DNA of 64,000 nt from Caulobacter sp. 602-2 (GTDB lineage Bacteria > Pseudomonadota > Alphaproteobacteria > Caulobacterales > Caulobacteraceae), in the NCBI RefSeq assembly GCF_011043625.1, contig NZ_JAAKGT010000001.1, positions 496,001 to 560,000 of the forward strand. The letters run 5' to 3'. The translations under genes were made by a program, and so were the position numbers. Under the pieces are notes generated by a model, which did not search any database, was not told the DNA's origin, and worked only from the letters and a program-made list of their open reading frames with translations. Shown here piece after piece: positions 35,097 through 44,600 of the stretch. Numbering within the stretch: the first letter of the stretch is position 1; each line of letters starts with the position of its first letter.

Positions 35097-35975
35097 ATGC
35101 TGAAGTCCATCGTCGCCCTGGCCATGATCGCCGCCCTTGGTGGGTGCGCGACAAGCCAGGCGCGCGCGCCTGCGCCGCTGCGCATCGCCACTTGGAACAT
35201 GGAGCACCTGTCGGAGGACGGTGCCAAAGGGTGTCGGCCGCGTACTGACGCCGACTATGTGCTGATGCGCGCCTATGCCGAGCGCCTGGACGCCGACGTC
35301 GTCGCTTTCCAGGAAGTGGAGTCGGTGAAGGCGGCCAAGCGAGTCTTCGATCCGGCCAAGTACGACGTTATCGTCGAAGCTCGGCCGGCCGGCGCGTCGT
35401 TCGACTGCCGAGGCATGGAGGGGCGCACCTCCACGCGCCAGGCCGTCGGTTTCGCCATCCGCAAGGGCGTCGACTACGACCGCGCCGTCGACCTGACCGA
35501 GCTGCAATTGGGCGATCCCAATCTGCGCTCAGGCGTCGACATTACCGTCCGTGCACGCGGCCATGCACCGCTTCGGCTCCTGGCCGTGCACCTAAAGTCG
35601 GGCTGCGCGTCCGGTCAGAGCGGGCAGGCCTGCCAGACGCTGAGCCGCCAGGTTCCGGTGCTGGAAGCGTGGATCGACCAGGCAGCGCGCGAGGGCGTTC
35701 GCTTCGCCGTGCTGGGCGACTTCAATCGCCGCCTGGCACGGGCCGGCGACACTATCTGGGCCGACCTCGACGACGGCGATCCGGCGAATGCCGACCTCTC
35801 CCTGGCGGAGGGCCAGACTACTCCCAAGTGTGACCCGCGCTACGGCGAGTTCATCGATCACGTGGTGCTCGACGCCCGCAGCGCCCGCGACCTCGTCGGG
35901 TTCGAGGAGTTGACCTACGGCGGCGGAGAGACCCGCCCTTCCGATCATTGCCCTATCGTCGCCCTGGTCCGGTGA
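35097..35975 (+). CDS. Endonuclease/exonuclease/phosphatase family lipoprotein
   Basis: A 292-aa protein with a lipoprotein signal ([20 protein letters not shown], lipobox LGGC), hence anchored in the envelope. The EEP fold follows: [10 protein letters not shown], then VVAFQEVES (metal-binding Glu), [16 protein letters not shown] (Asp-Asn pair) and the terminal [10 protein letters not shown] (Asp-His). These catalytic residues are intact, so it should cleave phosphodiester or phosphomonoester substrates such as extracellular DNA. The ATG at 35097 has GGGAGAG upstream. Its stop overlaps the start of the exonuclease gene (GTGA). Confidence 0.87.
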   Translation: MLKSIVALAMIAALGGCATSQARAPAPLRIATWNMEHLSEDGAKGCRPRTDADYVLMRAYAERLDADVVAFQEVESVKAAKRVFDPAKYDVIVEARPAGASFDCRGMEGRTSTRQAVGFAIRKGVDYDRAVDLTELQLGDPNLRSGVDITVRARGHAPLRLLAVHLKSGCASGQSGQACQTLSRQVPVLEAWIDQAAREGVRFAVLGDFNRRLARAGDTIWADLDDGDPANADLSLAEGQTTPKCDPRYGEFIDHVVLDARSARDLVGFEELTYGGGETRPSDHCPIVALVR

Positions 35976-36868
35976 CGATCTCGCCCGAAGCGCTTGAAGC
36001 CATGGCGCGCACGCTCGAAGAGAGCGGACGCTACAGGGTCCTGCGGCGGCTAGATGGTCCGCGGCACATCGGCGGCAGCGCGACAGGGATCGTGCGCCAG
36101 GGAATCGTTCTGGATCTGGAGACCACCGGCCTTGATCCCCGCAACGACGAGATCATCGAGTTTGGCCTAGTGCCGTTCACCTACGACGCGGGTGGACGCA
36201 TCCTCTCGGTCGGCGAGCCGTTCTCGCGCCTACGCCAGCCCGCGGGGCCAATCTCGCCTGAGATCACCAGGCTGACAGGACTCACCGACGCCATGGTGGC
36301 CGGGCAGGTCGTCGATCCGGCCGAGGTCGCCGCCTTCATCGCCTCCGCCGCCTTGATCGTCGCCCACAATGCCGCCTTCGACCGGCGCTTCGCCGAAGCC
36401 TTCTGTCCGGATTTCGCCTTCAAGCCCTGGGCCTGTTCCTACGCTCAGATCGACTGGCGGACGGCGGGCTTCGAAAGCGGCAAGCTGGCCTTTCTTGCCG
36501 CCGGCTATGGCTTCTACCATGAAGGCCATCGCGCATCGCACGACTGCCTGGCCACGCTTGAGATCCTCTCGGCGCCCTTGCCGGGGACGGGCGGCACGGG
36601 CTTTCAGACCCTGCTCGCCACGGCCCGCAAGACCAGCGTGCGGATCTGGGCCGACCAGGCGCCCTTTGAGCTTAAGGATGTGCTGAAGGCTCGCGGCTAT
36701 CGCTGGAACGGCGAGGCGGGGCCCGCGCCACGCGCTTGGTATATCGATGTCGACGAGGCCGATCGCGACGCGGAGATCGCGTTCCTGAGCAGCGATATCT
36801 ATCGGGGAGCTGTCGATCCGCTGACCCGGCGCATCACCGCATTCGAGCGCTTCTCCGAGCGCGCCTAG
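35972..36868 (+). CDS. DEDDh-type 3'-5' exonuclease (DNA polymerase III epsilon-like)
   Basis: A 298-aa protein with an exonuclease domain at about 45-205: ExoI VLDLETTGLDP (Asp, Glu), ExoII AHNAAFDRRF (Asp), ExoIII HRASHDCLATLE (His-x4-Asp). A C-terminal extension (KDVLKARGYRWNGEAGPAPRAWYI) resembles the region found in stand-alone epsilon-like exonucleases. It starts with GTG at 35972 overlapping the preceding lipoprotein stop, implying one operon. It removes 3' nucleotides from DNA or RNA; the joint job with the EEP lipoprotein is unclear. Confidence 0.87.
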   Translation: MTISPEALEAMARTLEESGRYRVLRRLDGPRHIGGSATGIVRQGIVLDLETTGLDPRNDEIIEFGLVPFTYDAGGRILSVGEPFSRLRQPAGPISPEITRLTGLTDAMVAGQVVDPAEVAAFIASAALIVAHNAAFDRRFAEAFCPDFAFKPWACSYAQIDWRTAGFESGKLAFLAAGYGFYHEGHRASHDCLATLEILSAPLPGTGGTGFQTLLATARKTSVRIWADQAPFELKDVLKARGYRWNGEAGPAPRAWYIDVDEADRDAEIAFLSSDIYRGAVDPLTRRITAFERFSERA

Positions 36869-36947
36869 GCCCGTTGCCAGGAGGCTGTTGACAACTAAGG
36901 CGTTCGAGAGCCCCTCCTTTAGAGTCTAACGGGAAGGATTCCGACGG

Positions 36948-37124
36948 ATGTCAAATTCGGTCGAATTTGCCAGGATGCTGGAACAAGCTCGCCTGGACTG
37001 TCGGGAGGGTCGCTGCCTTAGCGGAGTGGAGGCTACGGAGTTCTTGGATCAGATGATAGAGCGCATGGAACGACACTATGAGCAGGTCAGGTTGAACGGC
37101 GAAAAGACGCTTCGAAACGAATAA
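36948..37124 (+). CDS. Small hypothetical protein (58 aa)
   Basis: The ATG at 36948 has GGAAGGA nine bases upstream and the frame ends with TAA. The product (MSNSVEFARMLEQARLDCRE, helical, charged, two Cys) has the composition of a real small protein, possibly a regulator or antitoxin-like helix. No known family. Confidence 0.55.
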   Translation: MSNSVEFARMLEQARLDCREGRCLSGVEATEFLDQMIERMERHYEQVRLNGEKTLRNE

Positions 37125-37217
37125 ACGCCTGCTCCCGGCGATAATAGACGGAGGAGGGGGCTTTGCTCTGCTATTTCCCAATCCTCCCGCTATTGATGGT
37201 ATCCCCAAAGCCCGCAG

Positions 37218-38168
37218 CTACAGGTCTAGCCTGCTCACGAATTTGCAGTGGTTCGCGCCGGTTCGATTGATGCGACCTCGTATGGGTGGGGGCCTCTTGT
37301 GGCGCGAATGCGCGATTATATCGCCGGTCGCAACGCCAGCGTTGTATGTCGACTCAATAAAGCCGGCCCTTAAGGATTGGGGGCTGAAATACTCGAAATC
37401 ACCGCTCTCCAATCCTGCTGCTTGGCAGCGCTTCTTGACGATCTGCCAAACGCCGCCCGCACTCAGTGGGTGCGCTTGCACATGACCCCCGCGCACCACT
37501 TTTCGGAATAGTGGACCCTCAGTAATCACCGCCGCCTTTAGCCAGTTTTCGAGCGCTCGGACAGGGCAGGTGGCGGGGTGGCGGCCGACGTCGATGCGGT
37601 TGGTGGCTACCTGATGGCTAGCTGGTACGCCCTTGATGAGGATCGTCAGCCCACCGTCAGTCTTGCTAATATCCGCCACCTGGAGAGTGGCCAAATCCGA
37701 ACGCCTAAGGGCCCCAGCGAAGCCGATTAGAAGCAGGGCTTTGTCGCGCTTTCCCGCTAACGTTTCTTCGCAGGTCTCGACGAGAAGCCTCATGCGTTCA
37801 ACGGTTACTGCGCCGGCAGAACGTGCGCTCCGTTTGCGATCATTGCCAGATTTGGCGAGGTTGAACGCGATGGCCGGATGACTGGTGTCGATCATTGACC
37901 CTGCCAGGCGTGTAGCTTGGGCTATCGCTGCGATCCAACGACGGAGCGTGGCGGTGGCGTGGCTTCCGCTGTGACCGGCGATGTAGGCGCCAATAATCTC
38001 GGGTTCGGCCGGAAGCGCCACCAAGCCGCGATGCGCGCACCAGAGGCTATAGCGTTCGACGTCGGCCGCGTAGGCGCTCACGGTCGCTGCGGCCTGGGCC
38101 GTGGTTCGATAGTGATGCGATTGAGCTAGAGCCCGCGCAGTCTCCGGGAGACGTTTTGGATCGCCCAT
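37218..38168 (-). CDS. Degenerate tyrosine recombinase/integrase
   Basis: A 316-aa phage-integrase-family protein. The N-terminal core-binding domain covers 1-105 (ATVSAYAADVERYSLWCAHR). The catalytic domain keeps Arg in ALRRSDL, Lys in LTILIKG and the second Arg in SPQSLRAGF. The His of the usual HxLR box is Gln here, and the tail IRGRINRTG has Arg where the nucleophile Tyr (RGY) is expected, so it is probably inactive. It sits at the right end of the transposon, reading inward, and is cargo or a relic of an earlier insertion. Confidence 0.75.
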   Translation of the reverse strand: MGDPKRLPETARALAQSHHYRTTAQAAATVSAYAADVERYSLWCAHRGLVALPAEPEIIGAYIAGHSGSHATATLRRWIAAIAQATRLAGSMIDTSHPAIAFNLAKSGNDRKRSARSAGAVTVERMRLLVETCEETLAGKRDKALLLIGFAGALRRSDLATLQVADISKTDGGLTILIKGVPASHQVATNRIDVGRHPATCPVRALENWLKAAVITEGPLFRKVVRGGHVQAHPLSAGGVWQIVKKRCQAAGLESGDFEYFSPQSLRAGFIESTYNAGVATGDIIAHSRHKRPPPIRGRINRTGANHCKFVSRLDL

Positions 38169-38239
38169 TCTCGCTCGCTCCAGTTGAGGCTGGCGCGAGT
38201 GTACGACCGGGGCTGCGCCTTGGCGCGGGATAAGGCCTC

Positions 38240-38291
38240 GGACAGATACTTTGACGCGTCGAGGACAATAACTCTGCCGATTTTCGGGACA
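38240..38291 (-). repeat. Right-end subterminal repeats (putative TniA-binding sites)
   Basis: Inverted copies of TGTCC lie at 38240-38244, 38263-38267 and 38287-38291, spaced 23-24 bases and pointing inward from the right terminus. The outermost reads TGTCCCGAAAA on the minus strand, identical to the left-end copy at 10566. Confidence 0.65.
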
Positions 38292-38302
38292 GCAACCAAC
38301 GG

Positions 38303-38326
38303 GGTCATTAATTCTGACCCGTGACA
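38303..38326 (-). repeat. Right terminal inverted repeat of the transposon
   Basis: On the minus strand it begins TGTCACGGGTCA and matches the left terminal repeat at 22 of 24 positions. It ends in GACA at 38326 directly before GACGT. Confidence 0.9.
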
Positions 38327-38331
38327 GACGT
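38327..38331. repeat. Target-site duplication, right copy (GACGT)
   Basis: Exact copy of the five bases at 10542-10546, placed directly after the right terminal repeat. Confidence 0.9.
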
Positions 38332-38354
38332 TGCCGCGCGTCAGACAGGTCGAG

Positions 38355-38373
38355 ATATTATTGCTGATAATAT
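38355..38373. repeat. AT-rich palindrome in the right chromosomal flank
   Basis: ATATTAT-TGCTG-ATAATAT, perfect 7-bp arms, lies 24 bases outside the target duplication. It resembles the crossover core of Tn3-type res sites, but could also be an operator or mRNA hairpin for the neighbouring secretion operon. Confidence 0.4.
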
Positions 38374-38445
38374 TCCTTAGGCGATAAACATTGAGGCGCG
38401 GCTCGCTGTTTGTATCGTCAGGAAGATATTCCTATTGCCGCGCCC

Positions 38446-39831
38446 TCACTGCTCCCGGAACGTCCTGAACAGCCGCTGCTGCAACGGCTCAAGCAGGTAC
38501 TGCAACGCGGTGCGCTTGCGCAGCGGCGCGACCACCTCGACCGGCAGCCCCGGCTTCAGCGCCGGCGGCTCGCGGCCCGGCTGCTTCAGCGCGGCCAGTT
38601 CCTCCGGCGGCACGGCGACCTCGGCGCGGAAATAGCGCGCGCCCGTCTTCTCGTCGGTGAAGCCGTCGGCCGAGAGCTTGGTCACCGTGCCCTGCAGCAG
38701 CGGCAGATGGCGGTCATGGAACGCCGTGAACTTGACGTCGGCGTTCTGGCCCACGTGCACATCATCGGCGTCGTTGGGAGAAACGCGGGCCTCGATGACC
38801 AGCGGCGCGCGCTGCGGCACGATCTCCATCAGCGTGTCGCCGGGCGCGGCGACCCCGCCGACGGTGAACACCTTCAGACCCACCACCTGGCCCGAGGCCG
38901 GCGCCCTGACCATGCCGCGCGAGAGCTGGTCGCGCGCGGCGGCCAGCTTGGGCTTGAGGTCGTTGAGCTCGATCTCGGACTGGCGCAGGTCGGCGATCAC
39001 CTCGTCCATGTGCTCGCGGTCGCCCTGCAGGGCCTGCATGCGGGTCTCGCCGATGCCTTCGCGGGCGCTGGCGGCCTGGGCGCGGTAGGCGCCGTCGGTT
39101 CCAACCAGATCGGCCGCGGCGCGTTCCAGCGCCCTCACCCGGGTCAGCGGCGCATAGCCCTGGGCGGCCAGCTTGCGCATGCCCTCCAGTTCCTCGCCGA
39201 TCAGCCGCTGCTGCTCGCGATTGGCGGCCAGCTGGCGGTTGTAGCCGTTGATCTGCTCGGCCAGCTGGCTGGCGCGTTCGCCCAGCACGCCGCGTCGCGA
39301 GGCCAGCGCCGCGCGCTGGGCGGCCAGTTGCCGGCGCTCCAGGCCCATGGCCTCGTCGGCCAGGACCTGGTCTTCGGGCGCCAGCCCGGCGAAGGCGACC
39401 GGGGTGACCGGCGCGGCCAGGCCGTCGCGCTCGGCGATCAGCCGGGCCCGGCGGGCCTCGACGGCGAAGACCCGGGCGGCCAGCGCCCGCTCCTGCGCCC
39501 TCACCTCCTGGACGTTGAGCTCCAGCAGAACCTGGCCCTGGCTGACCTTGTCGCCCTCTTGCACGCGCAGGGCCGAGATCACCCCGCCTTCCCGATGCTG
39601 GACGGCCTGGCGGCTGCCGGAAACCACCACCACGCCTTGCGCATAGGCCCCGGCGTCCAGGGGAGCGAAGGCGGCCCAGCCCAGGAACCCGACGAAGAAC
39701 GCGCCGGCCGCGGCCAGGCCGACGCGCAGTTCCCAATGCGGGGCGTCGGCCGGATCTTCGGCCTTGTAGGCCTCGACCGTGACCAGAGCCCCTGGTTTGT
39801 AGACAGCTAGCGAACCGGTCATGGCGTTCAC
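38446..39831 (-). CDS. Type I secretion membrane fusion (HlyD family) adaptor
   Basis: A 461-aa periplasmic adaptor that links the inner-membrane ABC exporter to an outer-membrane channel. It has one N-terminal membrane segment (LAAAGAFFVGFLGWAAFAPL), a lipoyl half-site (GVVVVSGSRQAVQHREGGVI), a long Arg/Glu/Ala-rich coiled coil (about 150-290), and the C-terminal beta domain with SGQVVGLKVFTVGGVAAPGD. Its start overlaps the ABC gene stop by four bases (ATGA). No TolC-like gene is present in the window, so the outer channel must be encoded elsewhere. Confidence 0.92.
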   Translation of the reverse strand: MNAMTGSLAVYKPGALVTVEAYKAEDPADAPHWELRVGLAAAGAFFVGFLGWAAFAPLDAGAYAQGVVVVSGSRQAVQHREGGVISALRVQEGDKVSQGQVLLELNVQEVRAQERALAARVFAVEARRARLIAERDGLAAPVTPVAFAGLAPEDQVLADEAMGLERRQLAAQRAALASRRGVLGERASQLAEQINGYNRQLAANREQQRLIGEELEGMRKLAAQGYAPLTRVRALERAAADLVGTDGAYRAQAASAREGIGETRMQALQGDREHMDEVIADLRQSEIELNDLKPKLAAARDQLSRGMVRAPASGQVVGLKVFTVGGVAAPGDTLMEIVPQRAPLVIEARVSPNDADDVHVGQNADVKFTAFHDRHLPLLQGTVTKLSADGFTDEKTGARYFRAEVAVPPEELAALKQPGREPPALKPGLPVEVVAPLRKRTALQYLLEPLQQRLFRTFREQ

Positions 39832-41618
39832 CCCGAAACCCGAAGATCAGGCGGCGCATTGGCCGGCCGCGGCAGTCCGGCCACCCGCGCTTCCAGCGCC
39901 TGCAGCACCTCGCGGCGGGGGCCGTAGAGGTCCATGGCGCCGTCACGCAGCACCAGCAGCTTGTCGGCCACGCCCAGGATGTTGAGGCGATGGGCGATGA
40001 CCACCAGCGCCGCCCCCCTCGCCTTCTGGGCCGCGATCGCGTGCTCCAGCGCCGTCTCGCCCTCGAAGTCGAGGTTGGAGTTGGGCTCGTCGAGCACGAA
40101 CACCTGGGGAGAGCCGTAGAGCGCGCGAGCCAGGGCCAGGCGCTGGGCCTGGCCGGCCGACACCCCTGCCCCGCCCGGTCCGAGCGGCGTGTCGTAGGCC
40201 TGGGGCAGCCGCAGGATCATCTCGTGCGCGCCGGCCGCGGTCGCCGCCGCCACCGCGCGCTCGTCGATTTCGCGCGGGTCGCTTTCGGTGATGCTGGCGA
40301 AGCGGGCGATGTTCTCCTTCACCGTGCCGGCGAACAGGCCGCAGTTCTGCGGCAGGTAGCCGATGTGGGCCGCCAGGCGCTCGGACTGCCAGTCGGCCAG
40401 GTCCGCGCCGTCTATGCGCACGCAGCCGAGGTCGGGCGTCAGGGCCCCGACCAGCACCCTGGCCAGGGTGGTCTTGCCCGCGCCGCTGGGCCCCACGACG
40501 CCGATGATCTCGCCCGGATTGAGGTCGAAGGACACGCCGCGCAGGATCATGCCCGCGCCGTCCGGCGTACGGACGCCTGCCTGTTCGGCCCGCAGTCGGC
40601 CCTTGGGTTCGGGCAGGCGCGTGCGGACCGGCGCGGCGGGAGAGCGCTCGAAGAGGTCGACCAGGGTGCGCAGGCCGTCGCGGGCCTGGATCACGCTCTT
40701 CCAGGCGCCGACGATCTGCTCGACGGGCGCCAGGCTGCGGCTGAGCAGGATCGAGGCGGCGATCACGCCGCCGGCCGAGATCTCGTGCCGCACGGCCAGC
40801 CATGCGCCGGTCCCCAGCGCCAGCGACTGCAGGGTCAGGCGCAGGAAGCGGATCAGGCCCGTATAGATCCCGCCCGTGAACTGGGCGTCGGCCTGCAGGC
40901 CCACGGCGGCGCGGCGGTCGAGCAGCTGGCGCACGATGAGCGGCTCGCGCATGCCCAGCGCCTTAACCAGGCCGCCCTGGCTGGCGATCGCCTCCTGCGT
41001 GGCGTAGGCCTGGGCCGAGGCTTCGTTGAGGGCCTCCAGCTTGGCGCGGGTGGCCTGTTCGTTGAGGATAGCCAGGATCAGCAGCGCGCCCGCGCCGATC
41101 ACCGAAATCATGCCCAACAAGGGATGCAGCACGAAGCAGAGCGCCAGGTAGATCGGCGTCCAGGGCGCGTCGAGCATCGCCGTGGCGGCGGGGCCGGCGA
41201 CGACGTTGCGGAAGGAATCGAACTCCCGCATGGCCTGGCGCAGGCGCGGCCCGGCGTCGGGACCGAGCCCGCCGGTCAGCCGGGTCAGCACCTCGGGCGC
41301 CAGCAGGCGGTCCAGGCGCAGGCCCAACCGCACCAGGATGCGCTGACGCAGGCTGTCCAGCATGGCCAGGGTGGCCAGGGCGAAGACGACCGCCACCGTC
41401 AGAAACGCAAGCGACAGGAGCCCGCCGGTGGGCAGGACCCTGTCGTAGATCTGCAGCATGTAGAGGGTCGGCGCCAGGTAGAGGATGTTGACCAGGGCGC
41501 TGAAGCCGGCGGCGATTAGCAGATGCCGCCGGCAGGTTCCCAGAGCGCTGGCCAGCGGCTCGGGGAGCGGTCGCCGCCCCGAGCCTCTCGCCCTGCCCTC
41601 GCCGCCCCGCCCGCTCAT
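39828..41618 (-). CDS. Type I secretion system permease/ATPase (PrtD-like ABC exporter)
   Basis: A 596-aa exporter half-transporter. The transmembrane domain covers about 20-320 with no N-terminal peptidase (C39) domain, placing it with PrtD/HasD-type exporters of C-terminal-signal substrates. The ATPase has Walker A GPSGAGKTTLARVL, signature VSAGQAQRLALARAL and Walker B VFVLDEPNSNLD. It is coupled by ATGA overlaps both to the upstream substrate gene and the downstream adaptor gene, so these three form one operon. Confidence 0.93.
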   Translation of the reverse strand: MSGRGGEGRARGSGRRPLPEPLASALGTCRRHLLIAAGFSALVNILYLAPTLYMLQIYDRVLPTGGLLSLAFLTVAVVFALATLAMLDSLRQRILVRLGLRLDRLLAPEVLTRLTGGLGPDAGPRLRQAMREFDSFRNVVAGPAATAMLDAPWTPIYLALCFVLHPLLGMISVIGAGALLILAILNEQATRAKLEALNEASAQAYATQEAIASQGGLVKALGMREPLIVRQLLDRRAAVGLQADAQFTGGIYTGLIRFLRLTLQSLALGTGAWLAVRHEISAGGVIAASILLSRSLAPVEQIVGAWKSVIQARDGLRTLVDLFERSPAAPVRTRLPEPKGRLRAEQAGVRTPDGAGMILRGVSFDLNPGEIIGVVGPSGAGKTTLARVLVGALTPDLGCVRIDGADLADWQSERLAAHIGYLPQNCGLFAGTVKENIARFASITESDPREIDERAVAAATAAGAHEMILRLPQAYDTPLGPGGAGVSAGQAQRLALARALYGSPQVFVLDEPNSNLDFEGETALEHAIAAQKARGAALVVIAHRLNILGVADKLLVLRDGAMDLYGPRREVLQALEARVAGLPRPANAPPDLRVSG

Positions 41619-44600
41619 GCGAGGGTGTCCTCGGCGTGGTAGCGGGTCAGCATGGTGACGAACAGCTTGTCGTCGCCGTCGCCGGCGAAGGTGAAGCCGC
41701 TGATCGTGCCATTGTTGTTGTAGTCGTCGAGCGCGGTGTGGAGGGCCGCGCCGGAGCCTTGCCAGGCCGCGCTGTTCTGTTTGACGGCCGGTCCGTTGAA
41801 GTCGGCGATGCCGTCATGATTGGCGTCGGCGTACTGCTGCAGCCAGTCGATGGCCTGGTTCATCTTGGCGGCGGGGCTGTTCGGATCGAGCGGATCGCCC
41901 GAGGCGTTGCCGGCCTCGAAGTTCAGCCAGGCGGCGATGACGTCGCGGCCCAGAACGTAGCGGGCGTCCTGCGAAGGCTTCTGCGAGGCGTCCAGCACCT
42001 TCAGCGCCAGGGCCAGCGACATCTGCAGGGTGTCTTCGCCGGCGTCGGTGATCCCGTTGCCGTTGTCGTCGCCCAGCAGGATGTAGCGCTCTTCCTTGTT
42101 GCTGTTGCCCGGGTCGGGACCGTCGACGATGCCGTTGTTGTAGGCCAGCAGTTCGCCGTCGGGGAAATCGGGACCGGACTTGGTCTCGTTGCCCACCGTG
42201 CCGTCCCAGAAGGTCAGCCCATTGGGCGACAGCCAGAAGCCGGGGGTGCGCACGCCCACCGTGTCGATCAGACCGTAGTAATAGGCCAGGTCGTGGTCGC
42301 TGGTCGTGCCGCCGGAGTAAGTCCCCGACGCGGTGGCGTCGTTGACGTGCTGGCCCGAGGTCCAGGGCGCGGTGATCTGGAACTCGGTGCTGGCGCCGAC
42401 CGCCAGGTTGCCGAGATCACGCGCCGTGCCCGCCGCCGCGCCGTTCAGGTCGAACACCGAGTCCGTCACCGCGGTGTTGGTCAGGGTGACGTTGCCGGTG
42501 TTTGTGACCACGAACTTGAAGGCGATGCTGGCGCTGGAGGTGGCGATCGGCCCCATGGGGTCGTCCGCGTCGCTCCAGGTCGCGCCGCCGTCGATCGAGA
42601 CGTACTTCTCGATGTCGATGCTCGCGCGCTGCTGCACCGGCACATTGGCGTCGTCGGTGTCGGGGCCGGTCTGGTTGGAGTCTGCGGTGGCCGTGTTCTC
42701 CAACTGACCGTCGCCGCCGCCGTTGGAGTCCAGCTCGGCCTGGGTCACCGTGTGCTTGGCGGTGTAGCCCCAGGTTTCACCGACCTCCAGGAAGGCGTCG
42801 TTGTCGCCGACCACATCCACGCCGCGCATGATCGAGCCGGCGTCGGCATAGGGGTCGGTCACCGTCACGCCGTCCAGCGTCGTGTTGCCGGTGTTGGCGA
42901 CGGTGATGACGTAGCTGATCTGCTCGCCGGCCGCGTCGGCCGTGCCCCCGGGGACGCTGGCGTCCTTGGTGATGTTGAGGCTGGGCCGGCGGTCGACGGG
43001 CACGCTGGCGTCGTCGGTGTCGGGGCCGGTCTGGTTGGAGTCGGCCGTGGCGACGTTCTCCAGGGCGCCGTCGCCGCCGCCGTTGGAGTCGATCTCGGCC
43101 TGTGTGACCGTGTGCTTGGCGGTGTAGCCCCAGGTTTCGCCGACCTCCAGGAAGGCGTCGTTGTCGCCGACCACATCCGCGCCGCGCATGATCGAGCCAG
43201 CGTCGGCGTAGGGGTCGGTGACGGTGACGCCGTCCAGCGTGGTGTTGCCCGTGTTGGCCACGGTGATCACGTAGCTGATCTGCTCGCCGGCCGCGTCGGC
43301 CGTGCCTCCGGGGACGGTGGCGTCCTTGGTGATGTTCAGGCTGGGCCGGCGGTCGACAGGCACGCTGGCGTCGTCGGTGTCCGGCCCCGTCTGGTTGGAG
43401 TCGGCCGTGGCGACATTTTCCAGGGCGCCGTCTCCGCCGCCGTTGGAGTCGATCTCGGCCTGGGTGACCGTGTGCTTGGCCGTGTAGCCCCAGGTTTCGC
43501 CGACCTCCAGGAAGGCGTCGTTGTCGCCGACGATATCCGCGCCGCGCATGATCGAGCCGGCGTCGGCGTAGGGATCGGTCACCGTCACGCCGTCCAGCGT
43601 GGTGTTGCCGGTGTTGGCGACAGTGATCGTGTAGCTGATCTGCTCGCCCGCCGTGTCGGCCGTGCCGCCAGGGACGGTGGCGTCCTTGGTGATGTTCAGG
43701 CTGGGCCGGCGATCGACGGGCACGCTGGCGTCGTCGGTGTCCGGGCCGGTCTGGTTGGAGTCGGCGGTGGCCGTGTTCTCCAGCTGACCGTCGCCGCCGC
43801 CATTGGAGTCGAGTTCCGCCTGGGTAACGGTGTGCGTGGCCGTGTAGCCCCAGGTTTCACCGACCTCCAGCAGGGCGTCATTGTCGCCGACCACATCGGC
43901 GCCGCGCATGATCGAACCGGCGTCGGCGTAGGGGTCAGTCACGGTGACGCCGTCCAGCGTGGTGTTGCCGGTGTTGGCGACGGTGATCACGTAGCTGATC
44001 TGCTCGCCGGCCGCGTCGGCCGTGCCTCCAGGGACGGTGGCGTCCTTGGTGATGTTGAGGCTGGGCCGGCGGTCGACGGGCACGCTGGCGTCGTCGGTGT
44101 CGGGGCCGGTCTGGTTGGAGTCGGCCGTGGCGACGTTCTCCAGGGCGCCGTCGCCGCCGCCGTTGGAGTCGATCTCGGCCTGGGTCACCGTGTGCTTGGC
44201 GGTGTAGCCCCAGGTTTCGCCGACCTCCAGCAGGGCGTCATTGTCGCCGACCACATCGGCGCCGCGCATGATCGAGCCAGCGTCGGCATAGGGGTCGGTG
44301 ACGGTGACGCCGTCCAGCGTGGTGTTGCCCGTGTTGGCCACGGTGATCACGTAGCTGATCTGCTCGCCCGCGGTATCCGCCGTGCCGCCTGGGACAGTGG
44401 CGTCCTTGGTGATGTTCAGGCTGGGCCTGGGGGCGACCGGGACGCTGGCGTCGTCGGTGTCAGGGCCGGTCTGGTTGGAGTCGGCCGTGGCGACATTTTC
44501 CAAGGCGCCGTCTCCGCCGCCGTTGGAGTCGATCTCGGCCTGGGTGACCGTGTGCTTGGCCGTATAGCCCCAGGTTTCGCCGACCTCCAGGAAGGCGTCG

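Larger units (their letters stand above)
10547..38326. mobile_element. 27.8-kb Tn402/Tn5053-like transposon carrying defence and accessory cargo
   Basis: Both ends are defined. Terminal repeats of 24 bp match at 22 positions, begin TGTCACGGGTCA and are bounded by the exact duplication GACGT. Subterminal TGTCC repeats on each side face inward. The tniA-tniB-tniQ module, an accessory gene, a serine resolvase and a res-like site occupy the left 5 kb, so everything from about 15.5 to 38.2 kb is cargo. Cargo includes type III CBASS with CapW, Gabija, a protein with two nuclease motifs, HxsABC, a nitrilase cluster and regulators. The tniA gene is visibly more AT-rich than the flanking chromosome. 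The transposition genes look intact, so it may be mobile. Confidence 0.9.

Noticed and set aside
38126..38308. A 60-codon frame on the minus strand next to the integrase
   Set aside because: Its start codon lies inside the right terminal repeat and its first half is made of the subterminal TGTCC repeats, so it is a by-product of the transposon end. No ribosome-binding site is present.
38355..38373. The AT-rich palindrome as a chromosome dimer (dif) site
   Set aside because: It does not show the 11-6-11 layout or the usual dif half-site bases; a res-like or operator role is more plausible.
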